DNA of 64,000 nucleotides from Juglans regia. Its lineage: Eukaryota; Streptophyta; Magnoliopsida; Fagales; Juglandaceae. The translations under genes were made by a program, and so were the position numbers. The stretch covers positions 20,444,341-20,508,340 of the forward strand of contig NC_049912.1 in the NCBI RefSeq assembly GCF_001411555.2. The letters are read 5' to 3'. Shown piece by piece: positions 22,940 to 34,100 of this stretch. Each line of letters starts with the position of its first letter. Position 1 is the stretch's first letter. Below the pieces are notes generated by a model. The model saw only the letters and a program-made list of their open reading frames with translations, was not told where the DNA came from and ran no database searches.

Positions 22940-24698
22940 ATATTTTCTGTTAATGTAAGAAAGTTGGGAAAGATGAAAATGACATCCAATTTTCTAGCTA
23001 AAGGAAATAACCAAATATAGTGTAAGTACTAATCAACAATTACTAAATAAAAATGGAAGCCATCAAAAGAGGTAATAGGCACAGGGCCCATACATCTGTA
23101 TGTATTGTGTGAAGAAATGATGAAACATGAGAGTTGCAAACATGGAAAGGTAATTTGGTTGACTTTCCTAAAATCAAAGTGGGAAGAAATTGCAACAAAG
23201 GTTGAAGGACCCGAATATTTGGGTGCCCGAGTTGAGCATGACATAGATGCCTAGACACTTTATTTGCCACAAAATTAACTGGAGATGCAATGGGAGACTT
23301 GGAATGCAAGGGGTATAATATGTCCTCCACAAGCCCTTTAAGTAGTATTTGGTTCTTCCTAAGATCCTTGATAAGAAATCCCCACGAATAAAACACGAAA
23401 CAACAATTATTGACAGCAGTAAACTGAGAGACCGAAAATAATTTTTTCTGGAGACCAGGAACAATAAAAGTATTTTTCAAGATAAGATTCGTATTAGGCA
23501 CATACGAATTTTCAACACCAGAAATAGAGATGTGAGAACCATTACAGACCATAACCATATAATTTCTTTGGTTTGGTAAAGTACCTTGTGTCTTAGTTTC
23601 AGTGGGAGTCATATGTTTGTTAGCACCCATGGTTGGAAACCACGCTTCATCAACGGTGTAACTGGCATGAACTGCAAGAAATGTCTGGTATTGGTCCATT
23701 TCCTCATCATAAGCACAACAATTATCCACTTTATGATCCGGACCACTACACCGAAAATAAGTGATGTGTGACTTGTACACCACGAGCAAATCCACGACTA
23801 TTGCTACCACGAGTTTGAGGCTGCTGGCCACATCTAGCAGAAGGCTTGTCGTGGGGCTTGCCACTCCCACAGGCATGATAGTGCTGACCACGTCCAGGAA
23901 AATGAGACCACGAGCACGAGATTGTTGAAGCACCACGTGGTTTAGAACCATAGGTACAAGTGGTATTAAGGGCAACAACAGAATTTGCAGAGCCACGGGA
24001 TGAAGAGATGCGAAGGTCAAAGTCTCTCAATTTGCTAATGACATTTTCAAGAGGTGGCAATGTGTCTCTAGCATTAATGGCAACCACAATGAGATCAAAT
24101 TCGGGTCCTAAACCCCGTAGCAAGCAAATTATAAAATCTTCATCCTCCATTGGTTTCCTAGCACCACATATAGAAATGACCAAAGCTTTGGCCCTATGCA
24201 GATATTCTTCCATACAAGAGGAGCCTTTGGTGAGTGCCTGCAACTCACTACGCACCTGCTGAACACGATCTCTTGTATGTCGATCATATAGAGTTTTGAG
24301 TGCCTCCCATGCATCACGTGCTGTTTCACAATTTATCACTTGAGAAAGAGGAATATCTAAAAGAGAATTGTTAATCCCATCCAAGAATCAACTGATCAAG
24401 ACGCAGCCATGTTGCTGCTGCCGGGTTTGGATTCCAAACACCATTTTCACTAAGAATGGTGGTGGGAGGACAAGGCACTTTGTTTGAAACATAGCCGAGA
24501 AGACCGTGTCCTCAAAGAACAAGAACTACCTGAGCTTTCCAAAGAATATAGTTGGTAGAAGCTAATTTGATAGAAATCTCAGGCAGATTGGTTTTTGTCT
24601 AAAACAAACCAAGAGAGGATGTGTTGTCCATGGGAGGAATCTAGGAGGTTGAAGAGGAAGCCATTTTGACTAAAACCTTGAGTGGCTCTTGATACCAT
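22940..24698 (-). pseudogene. Copia gag-protease-integrase fragment, copy 2
   Basis: Longer antisense partner of copy 1. From the LTR inward: gag start near 24663; a gag block at 24384-23746 with LLRGLGPEFD and LPPLENVISKLRDFDLRIS; a zinc knuckle near 23750 where the first Cys has become Tyr (YFRC-SGPD-H-KVDN-C); a protease site without the Asp (FPTMGAN); gag-pre-integrase HAQLGHPNIRVLQPL; and the start of integrase (HTDVWALCL and, in another frame, DYSRYTW-like remains) to about 22950. No reverse transcriptase or RNase H remains, so the element is cut in the integrase domain. Confidence 0.8.
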
Positions 24699-25025
24699 GT
24701 AATTGTGAATAGCCCGCACCTCGCATGGCTTGTATATTGGCATTTATATAGAATTTACAGAAGGTATGTACAGCTATGTTGGTAGCTGTTTGAGAAGTAT
24801 ACATGGAAAGTACATACATGGAAAGTATAGCTAGTCTAACGGTTATGTACAACAAGAATCATGGAAAACATAAAAACACAGCAATTTGTGGAGATTGGAG
24901 AGTGATTCATGGAGAGATTGTCTATTCAATATGAGCATCTGAGTCCCGTACTTCCGCCCAAACACTCTTGTGAGCCATTCAACTTTATTATTGGCATCCA
25001 ATCTTAATGGAAAATTAGATCAACA
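24699..25025 (-). repeat. Copia 5' LTR, copy 2
   Basis: TG...CA ends, with the primer-binding site adjoining at about 24686-24698. About 327 bp against 335 bp in copy 1. Confidence 0.8.
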
Positions 25026-25266
25026 TATAGTATTTGAGAAAGACAAATATTTACAAGTATTTATTGCAACCCGAAGGGAAAAAAATGTTGTAAAGATTTG
25101 CTTATAATATTTTATTTCAAGAAGTGCTTTTAGAATAGATGATGGATTTATAATCAATATATAACTTGTTCAAGATGTATTTGAATAGTATAGAAGAAAC
25201 ATTGTAATCATCATTATTTTTTAAAAAAGTGGAAAACATGAATTGGCATCTTTTGATAAACAATTA

Positions 25267-25910
25267 GAGAGATACTACTGTGTCGCTCGGCCTTACTATT
25301 CCACGTGTCTACTTATTAAAAAAAAACACAAAACCAACGAGAGGACTAGCCTCCGTCCGATCGCCTCCCTTACTAGCTAACGTTGTCAGCCACCATTTTG
25401 GGTGCCAACAGCGCCAACAGAAAGGGATAGAGCTTTCACGTCATTGACCACCATTTCCAGTTTCCTTTCCACTACATTATTATTACAAATACAAACCATT
25501 GGATCATACTCAATCCCATTTATGGAAACCTCATCACCCATCTCCATCCAAAATACCTCTAAGATCTTCTAGAGGCATCCCCTAAACCCTACAAAATTAG
25601 TTTTGTAACCACACTCAGGGAGGCCACCACGCTCCACTCTCATTCCTTCAAAGAGGACACCTACTTCGTTTCCAACCTCAAGTCCTCTAGAAAGAAAGCT
25701 TCTTGCAAGCTCAATGACAAGCTCTTGGCTTCTGAAGCTTCAGACGCCTTAATGTGGGGTCTTTCTCTGTTAGGAGGTGATGAGAAGGCAGATGAGTTTC
25801 ATTTTGTATTTCCTTCATCATTTTTCATTTTTCTTTTCTTTTTTAAATAACTAGCAACGTGGCAGTGGTAAGTTTGAGAGTCAAAAGGGGAGGGTAGACT
25901 GGCATTTTCC
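25267..25910. mobile_element. Pack-MULE carrying a patellin fragment, copy 2
   Basis: Same insertion as 21938-22531, with the same 9-bp duplication AAACAATTA at 25258-25266 and 25911-25919. It is about 50 bases longer because it keeps a stretch near 25380-25435 that is deleted in copy 1. Confidence 0.8.
25582..25793 (+). pseudogene. Patellin-6-like N-terminal fragment, copy 2
   Basis: Same captured patellin piece, again open over about 70 codons: SFKEDTYFVSNLKSSRKKAS, then LLGGDEKAD, then unrelated sequence. Some residues are closer to the usual family text than in copy 1 (FVTT and YFVS instead of FITT and YFIS). Confidence 0.7.
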
Positions 25911-27189
25911 AAACAATTAAATTAAATTAATGATGTTAGGAATTTCGATAAATTACTAATTTTGTTTTGACAGATTCTTTTTGATCAAGTTGTTAGTGTT
26001 AGAAAATGAAAAATCTCTCCTACAAATCTTTAGTGCAATCCAAAGAAAAAAGTTGGGAAAATTTACTTATAATATTTTGTGTCCAACAAATACCTTATTA
26101 AAATAAATGTACGGATTATATAATGCTTACTTTAACTTGTTCAAAACCGAATTGAGTAGTCAACAAGAAACATGGTTATCCTCGCTATTTTCTTTATTAA
26201 AATTAGAAGGAGCTATGCTAAATACAACTTTATAGCGTACAAGTTTCGCGATTCTCTTTGAAAAAAGTGAATAAATTTAGAACCCATAAAAAATCTCACT
26301 TTTTAAGATTGGGTTCACTATTTTTTAGACACAGTGTCCAAATTTTATATATTCTAAATTGTATGTAAGATTACTCTATTATAAGAATAATAAAAAAGAT
26401 GTATGCACAGTTTAAAATAATAAATAATTCAATTAATGATACTATTTCAATAGATTAATTATTTTGTTATGATAAACTCTTGTTCGTTTTGGTAGTGATA
26501 GAAAAAGGACCCCCTTTTTTTTAGCTCAACCTTGGACTTTCAAGCACAATTACCCGTCAACAAAGAACATCTAGTGTCACCTTTTTCGATTGACTGCATG
26601 CATTCACGGTGCCCCCAATATGCCGTAAATTAATATATTTCTCTTTGTTTTTGACATGCAGCATCCCATTCAACAAAGAAAACGACACAAATTATTATTT
26701 TTTTCTTATTTTCAGTACTCTACTTTGGACTATTGAGTTTTTTAAGCACAAACGTCGACAAAGAAGATAATCTTCACCAGTTTTAATTGAAAGTTGGGGA
26801 TGTTGAAATATTTTGAATAATAAATGATTTACGTGCAAACTTTTTGTAAATTAGAGAATATGTAAAATAATAAAAAAAATTAAAAAGAGAGAATTCGGTA
26901 TTGAGGCATATTGTGATAGATACTTTTTTTAGAGTATATTTTGCTGCCTTTAAATTTAAACATGTATTAGGTTTCTTGACAGTCTACTTCCAAAATATAA
27001 CAACGTTACTCCCGTTAATTTCTTTGTCGGTGCACACAAAAAGAGATTCTCGAATCCGATATAAAATAGCCAAAGTCCAAAAAAAAAAGAGAAAGATAAA
27101 AAGAAGAAAAAAATATTTTTCTAATTTTTGTAGAGAATTTTGAGTGAATAAATTTGTGATTGAGGTTCCCTATTTTTCTTATAGAAAAT

Positions 27190-27353
27190 GAAATAGCACT
27201 TGTGAAAAGTTATAACTGAAATGAAATGACACTTGTAAAAAGTCATAACTTATTTAAAAGAAATGATACTTGTAAAAAGTCACAACTTGTATAAATGAAA
27301 ATATATTTGTGAAAGTCACAACTAAAATGAATGAGCACTTCACAACTTCTCAA
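27190..27353 (+). repeat. Imperfect tandem repeat, about 33-37-bp unit, five copies
   Basis: Units of the form GAAATGACACTTGTAAAAAG followed by TCATAACTTAT occur in succession with substitutions and small indels, the last one shortened. Confidence 0.75.
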
Positions 27354-27404
27354 ATATTAGAGAATACATTAAAAATATTTTTAATTTTCCAAAGGGCACA
27401 ACCA

Positions 27405-27480
27405 TTTGTTTGGTTGGTAAGTGGTTAAGGCTCGTATTCCCAAGAGACATGCATTGGTTCAAATTATCATGACATATTTT
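27405..27480 (+). repeat. tRNA-derived SINE-like relic
   Basis: TGGTAAGTGG fits an RNA polymerase III A box and GGTTCAAATTATC, 37 bases on, fits a B box. The surrounding text (TGGTTAAGGCTCGTATTCCCAAGAG) is of the kind seen in plant SINE heads. No poly-A tail or target duplication was identified. Confidence 0.35.
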
Positions 27481-29263
27481 TATTTAAATCTAAATAATCA
27501 AACCGATACGTTGAATAATATTGATAATAATTCACATTATTTTTTTATTTAACATTACATATTTTAATAATTTTTAAATTTAAAAGACAACAGGCGACAT
27601 ATATATCAGCCAATCCCCCTGCTTTCTGAGATCTTTCAGTTTTGTTTTCATCTGGAAAAACAACTAGAGCATCCCTTTCAGCTAAAATACATGAAATCTG
27701 CACGGTTGTCTGCCATGTCCAAAATTCTTTTTTATTTATTTAGAAATATATTTCAACTAAAAAAATTTATTTTAAAAATGGGATAAAAAAAGAAGAATTG
27801 AAGAAAAGAAAAAATAGATATTTATTTTATTTTTTATAACATAGATCAGAGGAGTTATTTATAATAATTCAGTTTTTTTAAGTCGATTAACTTGGCATGA
27901 CTTTATTTGTAAAATATAAAATGGAGTAATATTTCTTTTTATTAAAAGGTGGGAGTTCGAATCTGGTTCTTCTATTTAGAGACCAGATCCCATGTCATCT
28001 TGTCCACATTAAAGACTTTGTCAAAATCTAATAATATATTAGATATAGTTATAGAGTGTGTAAATTCTATATATTTCTTTTAACAAAGAGTATAATTTAT
28101 TATTAAAAAATTAATTTTTTCATATAGATCCTATACATGCTCACACCGACTTATTAATAAAATAACTTTTTTTGAACAAACTAACATGCACTAACGACTA
28201 GATATTTTATCATTTTCCATTAATAATTCGGGACAAACGTCCTATCAGGGAGGAGCTAATTACGTTGTTGCCTGTTGGGCGTCATTTATTTATAAAAATT
28301 ATAATTGTTTCTTTTGATTCAAAACATGGATGTGCTAATTAGTTAAGTACGAAAAGATAGATATAAAAAAAATTAATGTCAAGTGTGTGGGATTTAGTAT
28401 ACAGAGAAACTAAATAATTAAGTTATATAATTCATGTATTGGTTGTAATTTCTAGCGGGTTTTAAATTTATTATTATTATTAAGGTACCGTTTAATTATT
28501 GAAGTAGAAAATATATATTAGGAATCTTTTATCTAACTACTATTACTCTGAATTAAATATAATATATATATAAATATAATTCTACCTGATATTGTGAATA
28601 AAACATAAGGAAAATGATTCCCTCTTATTGTCAATAAACACTGACGATGCAACTCAACAAAAGTCATCGATTTTTTCATTTTATTAAGTTAATTATTGAG
28701 AAAGTGTTTTTAAATAGTCTTGTGAGTTTTTTTTTTTTTTTTAACTATTTAAAGAGATTTAAAAAATACTTAAAAAAATATATTTTGCACCTCTCAATAA
28801 AAAAAATCCTTGGAAGTTGGAACACTCTCGTGGCCCATAGGACCCAAACGATAATGACAGCCATTTTTTATTTGATTAAATAATCACTATCATTCAAAGT
28901 AGATTTGGATTGAAGGATAAGTTAAAATTATTTTTTTATTATTATTTATAAATCATCTAAATTCAACTCTAGTCTAAAACGATAATTATTTTTATTATCA
29001 TTTTACGTCAGCTTGAAATAATAAAATAAAATAAAAAGTCCCAAGTTGGGCTTCCTACCCCCAGTACGTCGTATTCTCTGAGTGGTCGGTCGGGCATCAA
29101 ACTCCGTCCTCCATCGGATGCTTATAATGTCAACGCGCGCACCGCTCTTAAGGCTAAGGATCGAGCACCAGGAGAAATAGCTTGAGCTCTTTGCCCAGAG
29201 AGAGAGATAGAGAGAGAGAAAGAGAGAGATTGTGCAGTATTGTATATAGCAGAGACATATATA

Positions 29264-29449
29264 ATGGGTAGTAGTAGTATTGCAGATGGAAGAATAGCAA
29301 TGGAAGTAGGAGATGATGGGGTGGCTCTCATAACCATTCTCAATCCTCCTGTTAACTCCCTCTCCTTTGATGGTACTACTTTTTTTTCCCACTTTTCAGA
29401 TCTAGAACTTTGATATATGTTACACGTAAACACACACACACAGAGTACG

Positions 29450-29485
<36 letters not shown>

Positions 29486-30163
29486 CCATTTTTACAGAAT
29501 AAGAGATAATTTTCATGTACGTCTCTTGTCACAATTAGTACATGATTTGCATGCATGGTTTAATTATGGGTCGACTCTTCCTGTCCTGCTTATTTCAATG
29601 GAGTTGGGAGCTGACGGGAGCGCTATGATCACAACAACCATTATCATCATGTATCAACGCCGGCCTTCTACAGTGCCGGCCGGAACTAAAAAGTGCTCTA
29701 GTTTTGGGGGCAAAGTTATATATATATATATATATATATAATCTAGTTTTTTAATTTAATTTACTTAATAAAAAACTCTAAAAAACTAGTCCAAGGGGAC
29801 GAAGAGTCATAGCTGAAAGAAAATTTCTGTGCATCTATTAGCTAATTTTTCAAAATACAATAAATAATTTATTTCAGAAGTCTTAAAAAATATGCAAACA
29901 TTATCAAAATTAATTTCCGTAAATTGTACCTTTTAAAATTTGTTCTTAGGACGTTTTTGTGATCACAAAAGAAATTGCATGGATTGATATATATATATAT
30001 ATATATATATATGGGATAGTTTTTTTTTTTTTTATAGGAATCAATATATATGGGATAGTTAATTTGCGTTTTTTTCTATATTTTTCTTCCAGGAGAGACA
30101 TGATATTGTGTGAACTTTCTCAAAACTCTAGTAATTGGGAACTTCAGTTTCTGGGGTACTCCC

Positions 30164-30208
<45 letters not shown>

Positions 30209-30808
30209 CACGATTGATATTTTGAAATTTTCCTAGCAATTGTTCAGAAGAGATATTGGAGTTTTTATTAACCCGATCATGAAATATTGATATATGTAGC
30301 TAGCCACCTAGCTTGCTCTTGCTGATCTGCCCTCTCTCTCTCTCTCTGTCTCTGTGTGTCAGTGTTTCGCAGCTTAAAAGAAAATTATGAGGAGGCATTA
30401 AGAAGAGATGATGTGAATGCAATTGTCATTACAGGTGAGTGTAATATATATATAGCATATTGGAGTTGATTGAGATATATTTGGAGCTAGCGACCCTAAT
30501 TTCATACATATATATATATATATACATTGTAATATTTGGAGCATGCAGGAGCAAAGGGAAATTTCTGTGGTGGCTTCGATGTTAATTACAGCTATTGAAG
30601 GAAGTCAAGGGGGAACCAGTAATATCTTATATCTATATATATATATATATAGATGTTTTCTGTTGATCTTTCATTTTGTACATTAATTCTAGGAGTAAAA
30701 ATGTTTCCTGATTAAATGATGTTAATTTCCGTGGTGTGTTTTCAGTGGAGAAAGAACAAAGGCCTGGTTATATGGCTGTCGAGGTCATCACTGACATTTT
30801 CGAAGGTG

Positions 30809-30851
<43 letters not shown>

Positions 30852-31068
30852 AATTTTGAGTGGGACGTACGTCCCCCATTAACATCAATCATCAGCTAGC
30901 GTTGAATATATATTCGTTTATTTTGAGTTATTAATGCATAATTATTAATTAATTTGTTTCAGCTGCGAGAAAGCCTTCAGTTGCTGCCATTGATGGGCTT
31001 GCCATAGGTGGAGGATTAGAGATTGCAATGGTATTCGAAGCTAGTTAATTCTGTACCTACGTACGTAC

Positions 31069-31115
<47 letters not shown>

Positions 31116-34100
31116 GTACTTGTGTTAATCATGATATTTGATTGTTTTGGTGGATGGATGGATGGATCATGATGATCATCAGGCATGCCATGCTAGAATA
31201 TCAACTCCCACTGCACAATTAGGGTTGCCTGAACTGACGCTTGGACTAATTCCTGGACTTGGGGGTACGTACGTACGAGCTAGTCACGATCGACTATTTT
31301 AAATTCTCGATCTATTATTTGTCAAAGAAAAATTATAATTTTATAATTTTATAAAAAATAGAGGATAATTTTCTAATATTAAAATTTATTTTTAATAAAG
31401 TATCGTGATTTTATTTGTTATTTATAAATAAATTATAAATTAAATATAAAAAAAATGTAGGTATATCACTAAGAAAAATTATTTATACACAACATTTTTT
31501 ATCAAAACACATTTCACAACAATATATTAAATGAAGGGTAATTTTGTAAAACACTTTATAAAAAGAAGATTACTTTACAAAAATACATAATAATTTATCT
31601 TATAACATTATTGTAATTTAATGTATTGTGAAATAATATTATGTGTATCAATACTCTATCGCTAAATGCCACCATTATTCCGCCCCTATGTCTAACATCC
31701 TCCTCATGACATCATGAACTCAGGAACACAGCGACTTCCGCGTCTTGTTGGTCTCTCAAAGGCACTTGGGATGATGCTGGTAATATCTATGTTGTGATTG
31801 TTTTTCATTTTTTGAGTTAATTACAAATTAATTAATACCTTGTTTTCATATATCGAAATTTAGGTTTTTCATTTTTGTAAAATTAATTGGATTTTCACGT
31901 GTCAATAATATTGATTAGCTACACTTTACATTAATATCATGCCATTCAATTTATCAAAAACTGACACATTACGTCACTACAAGAAAAACAGGTTTTTGTG
32001 GCCATTTAATTACGGCGAAAAGACTATTTATGACCAAAACAGACTCATTTTAGCTGTAAATAGTCATTTTGCTAAAATTAACTGACCATAAATAAGCAAT
32101 TTTCTTGTAGTGCGTATTAAAACTACGTGAAAATCTACATATTTTCTATAACAAAAATACCATTTTTTTTTAAATTCAAATACCAATTTTATAAAGTCAA
32201 AAATGTATATCCTGATTAGGGCTGCAAATAGTCCGGTCTGATCCGGCGATGGACCGAATATTTTCGGTCCATCATTTTTTCGGACCGGATTGGACCGAAC
32301 ACCCAAAGGGACCGGACCTGACCGATAGCTTCCGGTCGGTCAGGCCTAATTTTTTTTATTTTTTTAATTAATTAATAAAAAAAATTATTTAAAATACTAA
32401 ATTAAATTAAGTGACTCATTAATGTGGATTATGTAACAAACTCAATAAAAAAATATTTTATATGGTCAATGATAATAAATTAGATGACAATTATATTATT
32501 AACTTATATAATTACTATATAATTAACTAATTGATATTATATATTAGTTAATTCATAGAATATTAGCAAGTGTTAATAACATATTTAAAATTTTATATTA
32601 TTAATAGTGATAGGTTAGATAAAGATATATATAAAATATTTTTAATTTATAGAATATTTACAAGTATTAATAATATATTTAAAAATTTATATTGTTAATT
32701 GTACAATTATTATATATAAAAAATATATATAGTTTCATATTTCATTTCGTCCGGTCCAGTCCTGAAAAACTCTGGACCATGGACTGGACTGAAACTTTTC
32801 GATCCTCTAAAATGTGGATTAGACCGGACCAGTCTAAGTCTCGATCCGGTCCGGTCGGTCAGTTCGGTCTGACCGAACCGTTTACCACCCCTAATCCTGA
32901 TTTATAATTTAAAGATTAAATATTAACTCTACAGTTTAAAATTTTTTTGTTGGTTCTATAATTTCTATTAGTTTGCCAATATCTCAATTAGCCACACACA
33001 TATTATTGTTCAGCGTACTGTTAGTTATAAATTTTTTTTATTATTTTATTTGAAGTATTTTTTAATCATTCTTAATTATTAAAAATAAAATATAAAAAAT
33101 TATTATTAGTAAAAAAAAAAAATAAATATATTAACAATAAGATTCATCGATAAATTTGAGAGATTTAACTAACATTTTCCTTTCTTTATATAATCTCTCT
33201 CCACCCCTCGGGGTTTGTGCATGCTTAATTAAATAGACGTCAAAATTAGTCCAAGGGGACGAAGCTAACAATTGGGGCCTCGTGGATGCCATCGTCTCAC
33301 CTGACGACTTGGTAAACACTGCACGTCGATGGGCCCTCGACATCTTGGACCTCAGAAGACCATGGGTGGCTTCTCTTTACAAGAAAGACAAAATAGAACC
33401 CCTTGGGGAAGCAACGGAAATACTCAAGTTTGCCAGAGCTCAGGCCCAGAAACAGGCTCCCCATCTTCAGCACCCATTGGTTTGCATTGATGTCATCGAA
33501 GAGGGTATAGTTTCCGGTCCCCGAGCTGGACTATTTAAGGTCGACTTTGTCTGTCCCTACCATTCTTTTAGTTCGCTTGTAAAAGAAACAGTGATATATA
33601 TGCAACTTCTAGATGCTTGCTGTCTATTTTGGCAGGAAGCTGAAGCTTTTCAGGAACTTTTGTATTCTGACACTTCCAAGAGTTTGGTCCACATTTTCTT
33701 TGCTCAGAGTGGAACGTCAAAGGTTTGAAAATCCATTTGTTTTTATTGCCAGAAGATTTTTTTTTTTTTTTTCCCCATTTTGGGGTATATTTATGACTGT
33801 TGTTTTACTTGATCATGTATATATACTTCGAACTTTGGTTCTTCTAGAGTAGAAACCTGTTCATGGAAGTTTTGTCGACATACCTACAGCTTACTTCTTA
33901 TGAAGTATTAGTAGAGGAATTAAGGTAATAACAGATTAAGAAAGTTCGGAGCCATCGTGGGTACTAGAATGTTGGTATAGGCTCGTATTATTTGTAGCAT
34001 TAGGGTGGGTGGCTTACAGGTGAATATTAATTACATTCCTATGTCTTTGGAAAGTTGGGTTGAGTTCGAAAATCACAAATTTAAGGTTCAGCTTGACATT

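Larger units (their letters stand above)
23253..26322. repeat. Segmental duplication, copy 2
   Basis: Partner of 19950-22935. It extends further left into the Copia (to about 22940), where copy 1 is replaced by Harbinger C. Confidence 0.85.
26323..29263. other. AT-rich intergenic region upstream of MFP2 copy 1
   Basis: No gene seen; the open frames at 26901-27143 and 28647-28883 are low-complexity. It contains a short tandem repeat at 27190-27353 and a tRNA-like relic at about 27405-27480. Near 27950 there is GAGTTCGAATCTGG, a B-box-like string without a matching A box. The last 70 bases before 29264 are GA-rich and likely form the 5' leader of MFP2. Confidence 0.5.
29450..31112. repeat. (TA)n microsatellites in introns 1-5 of MFP2 copy 1
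   Basis: TA arrays at 29450-29484, 29716-29741, 29987-30012 and 30168-30202 (intron 1), about 30507-30524 (intron 2), 30634-30650 (intron 3), 30811-30849 (intron 4) and 31073-31112 (intron 5). The matching introns of MFP2 copy 2 have none of comparable length. Confidence 0.9.

Noticed and set aside
27936..27990. B-box-like GAGTTCGAATCTGG as a tRNA gene
   Set aside because: No A box at the right distance and no cloverleaf could be drawn.
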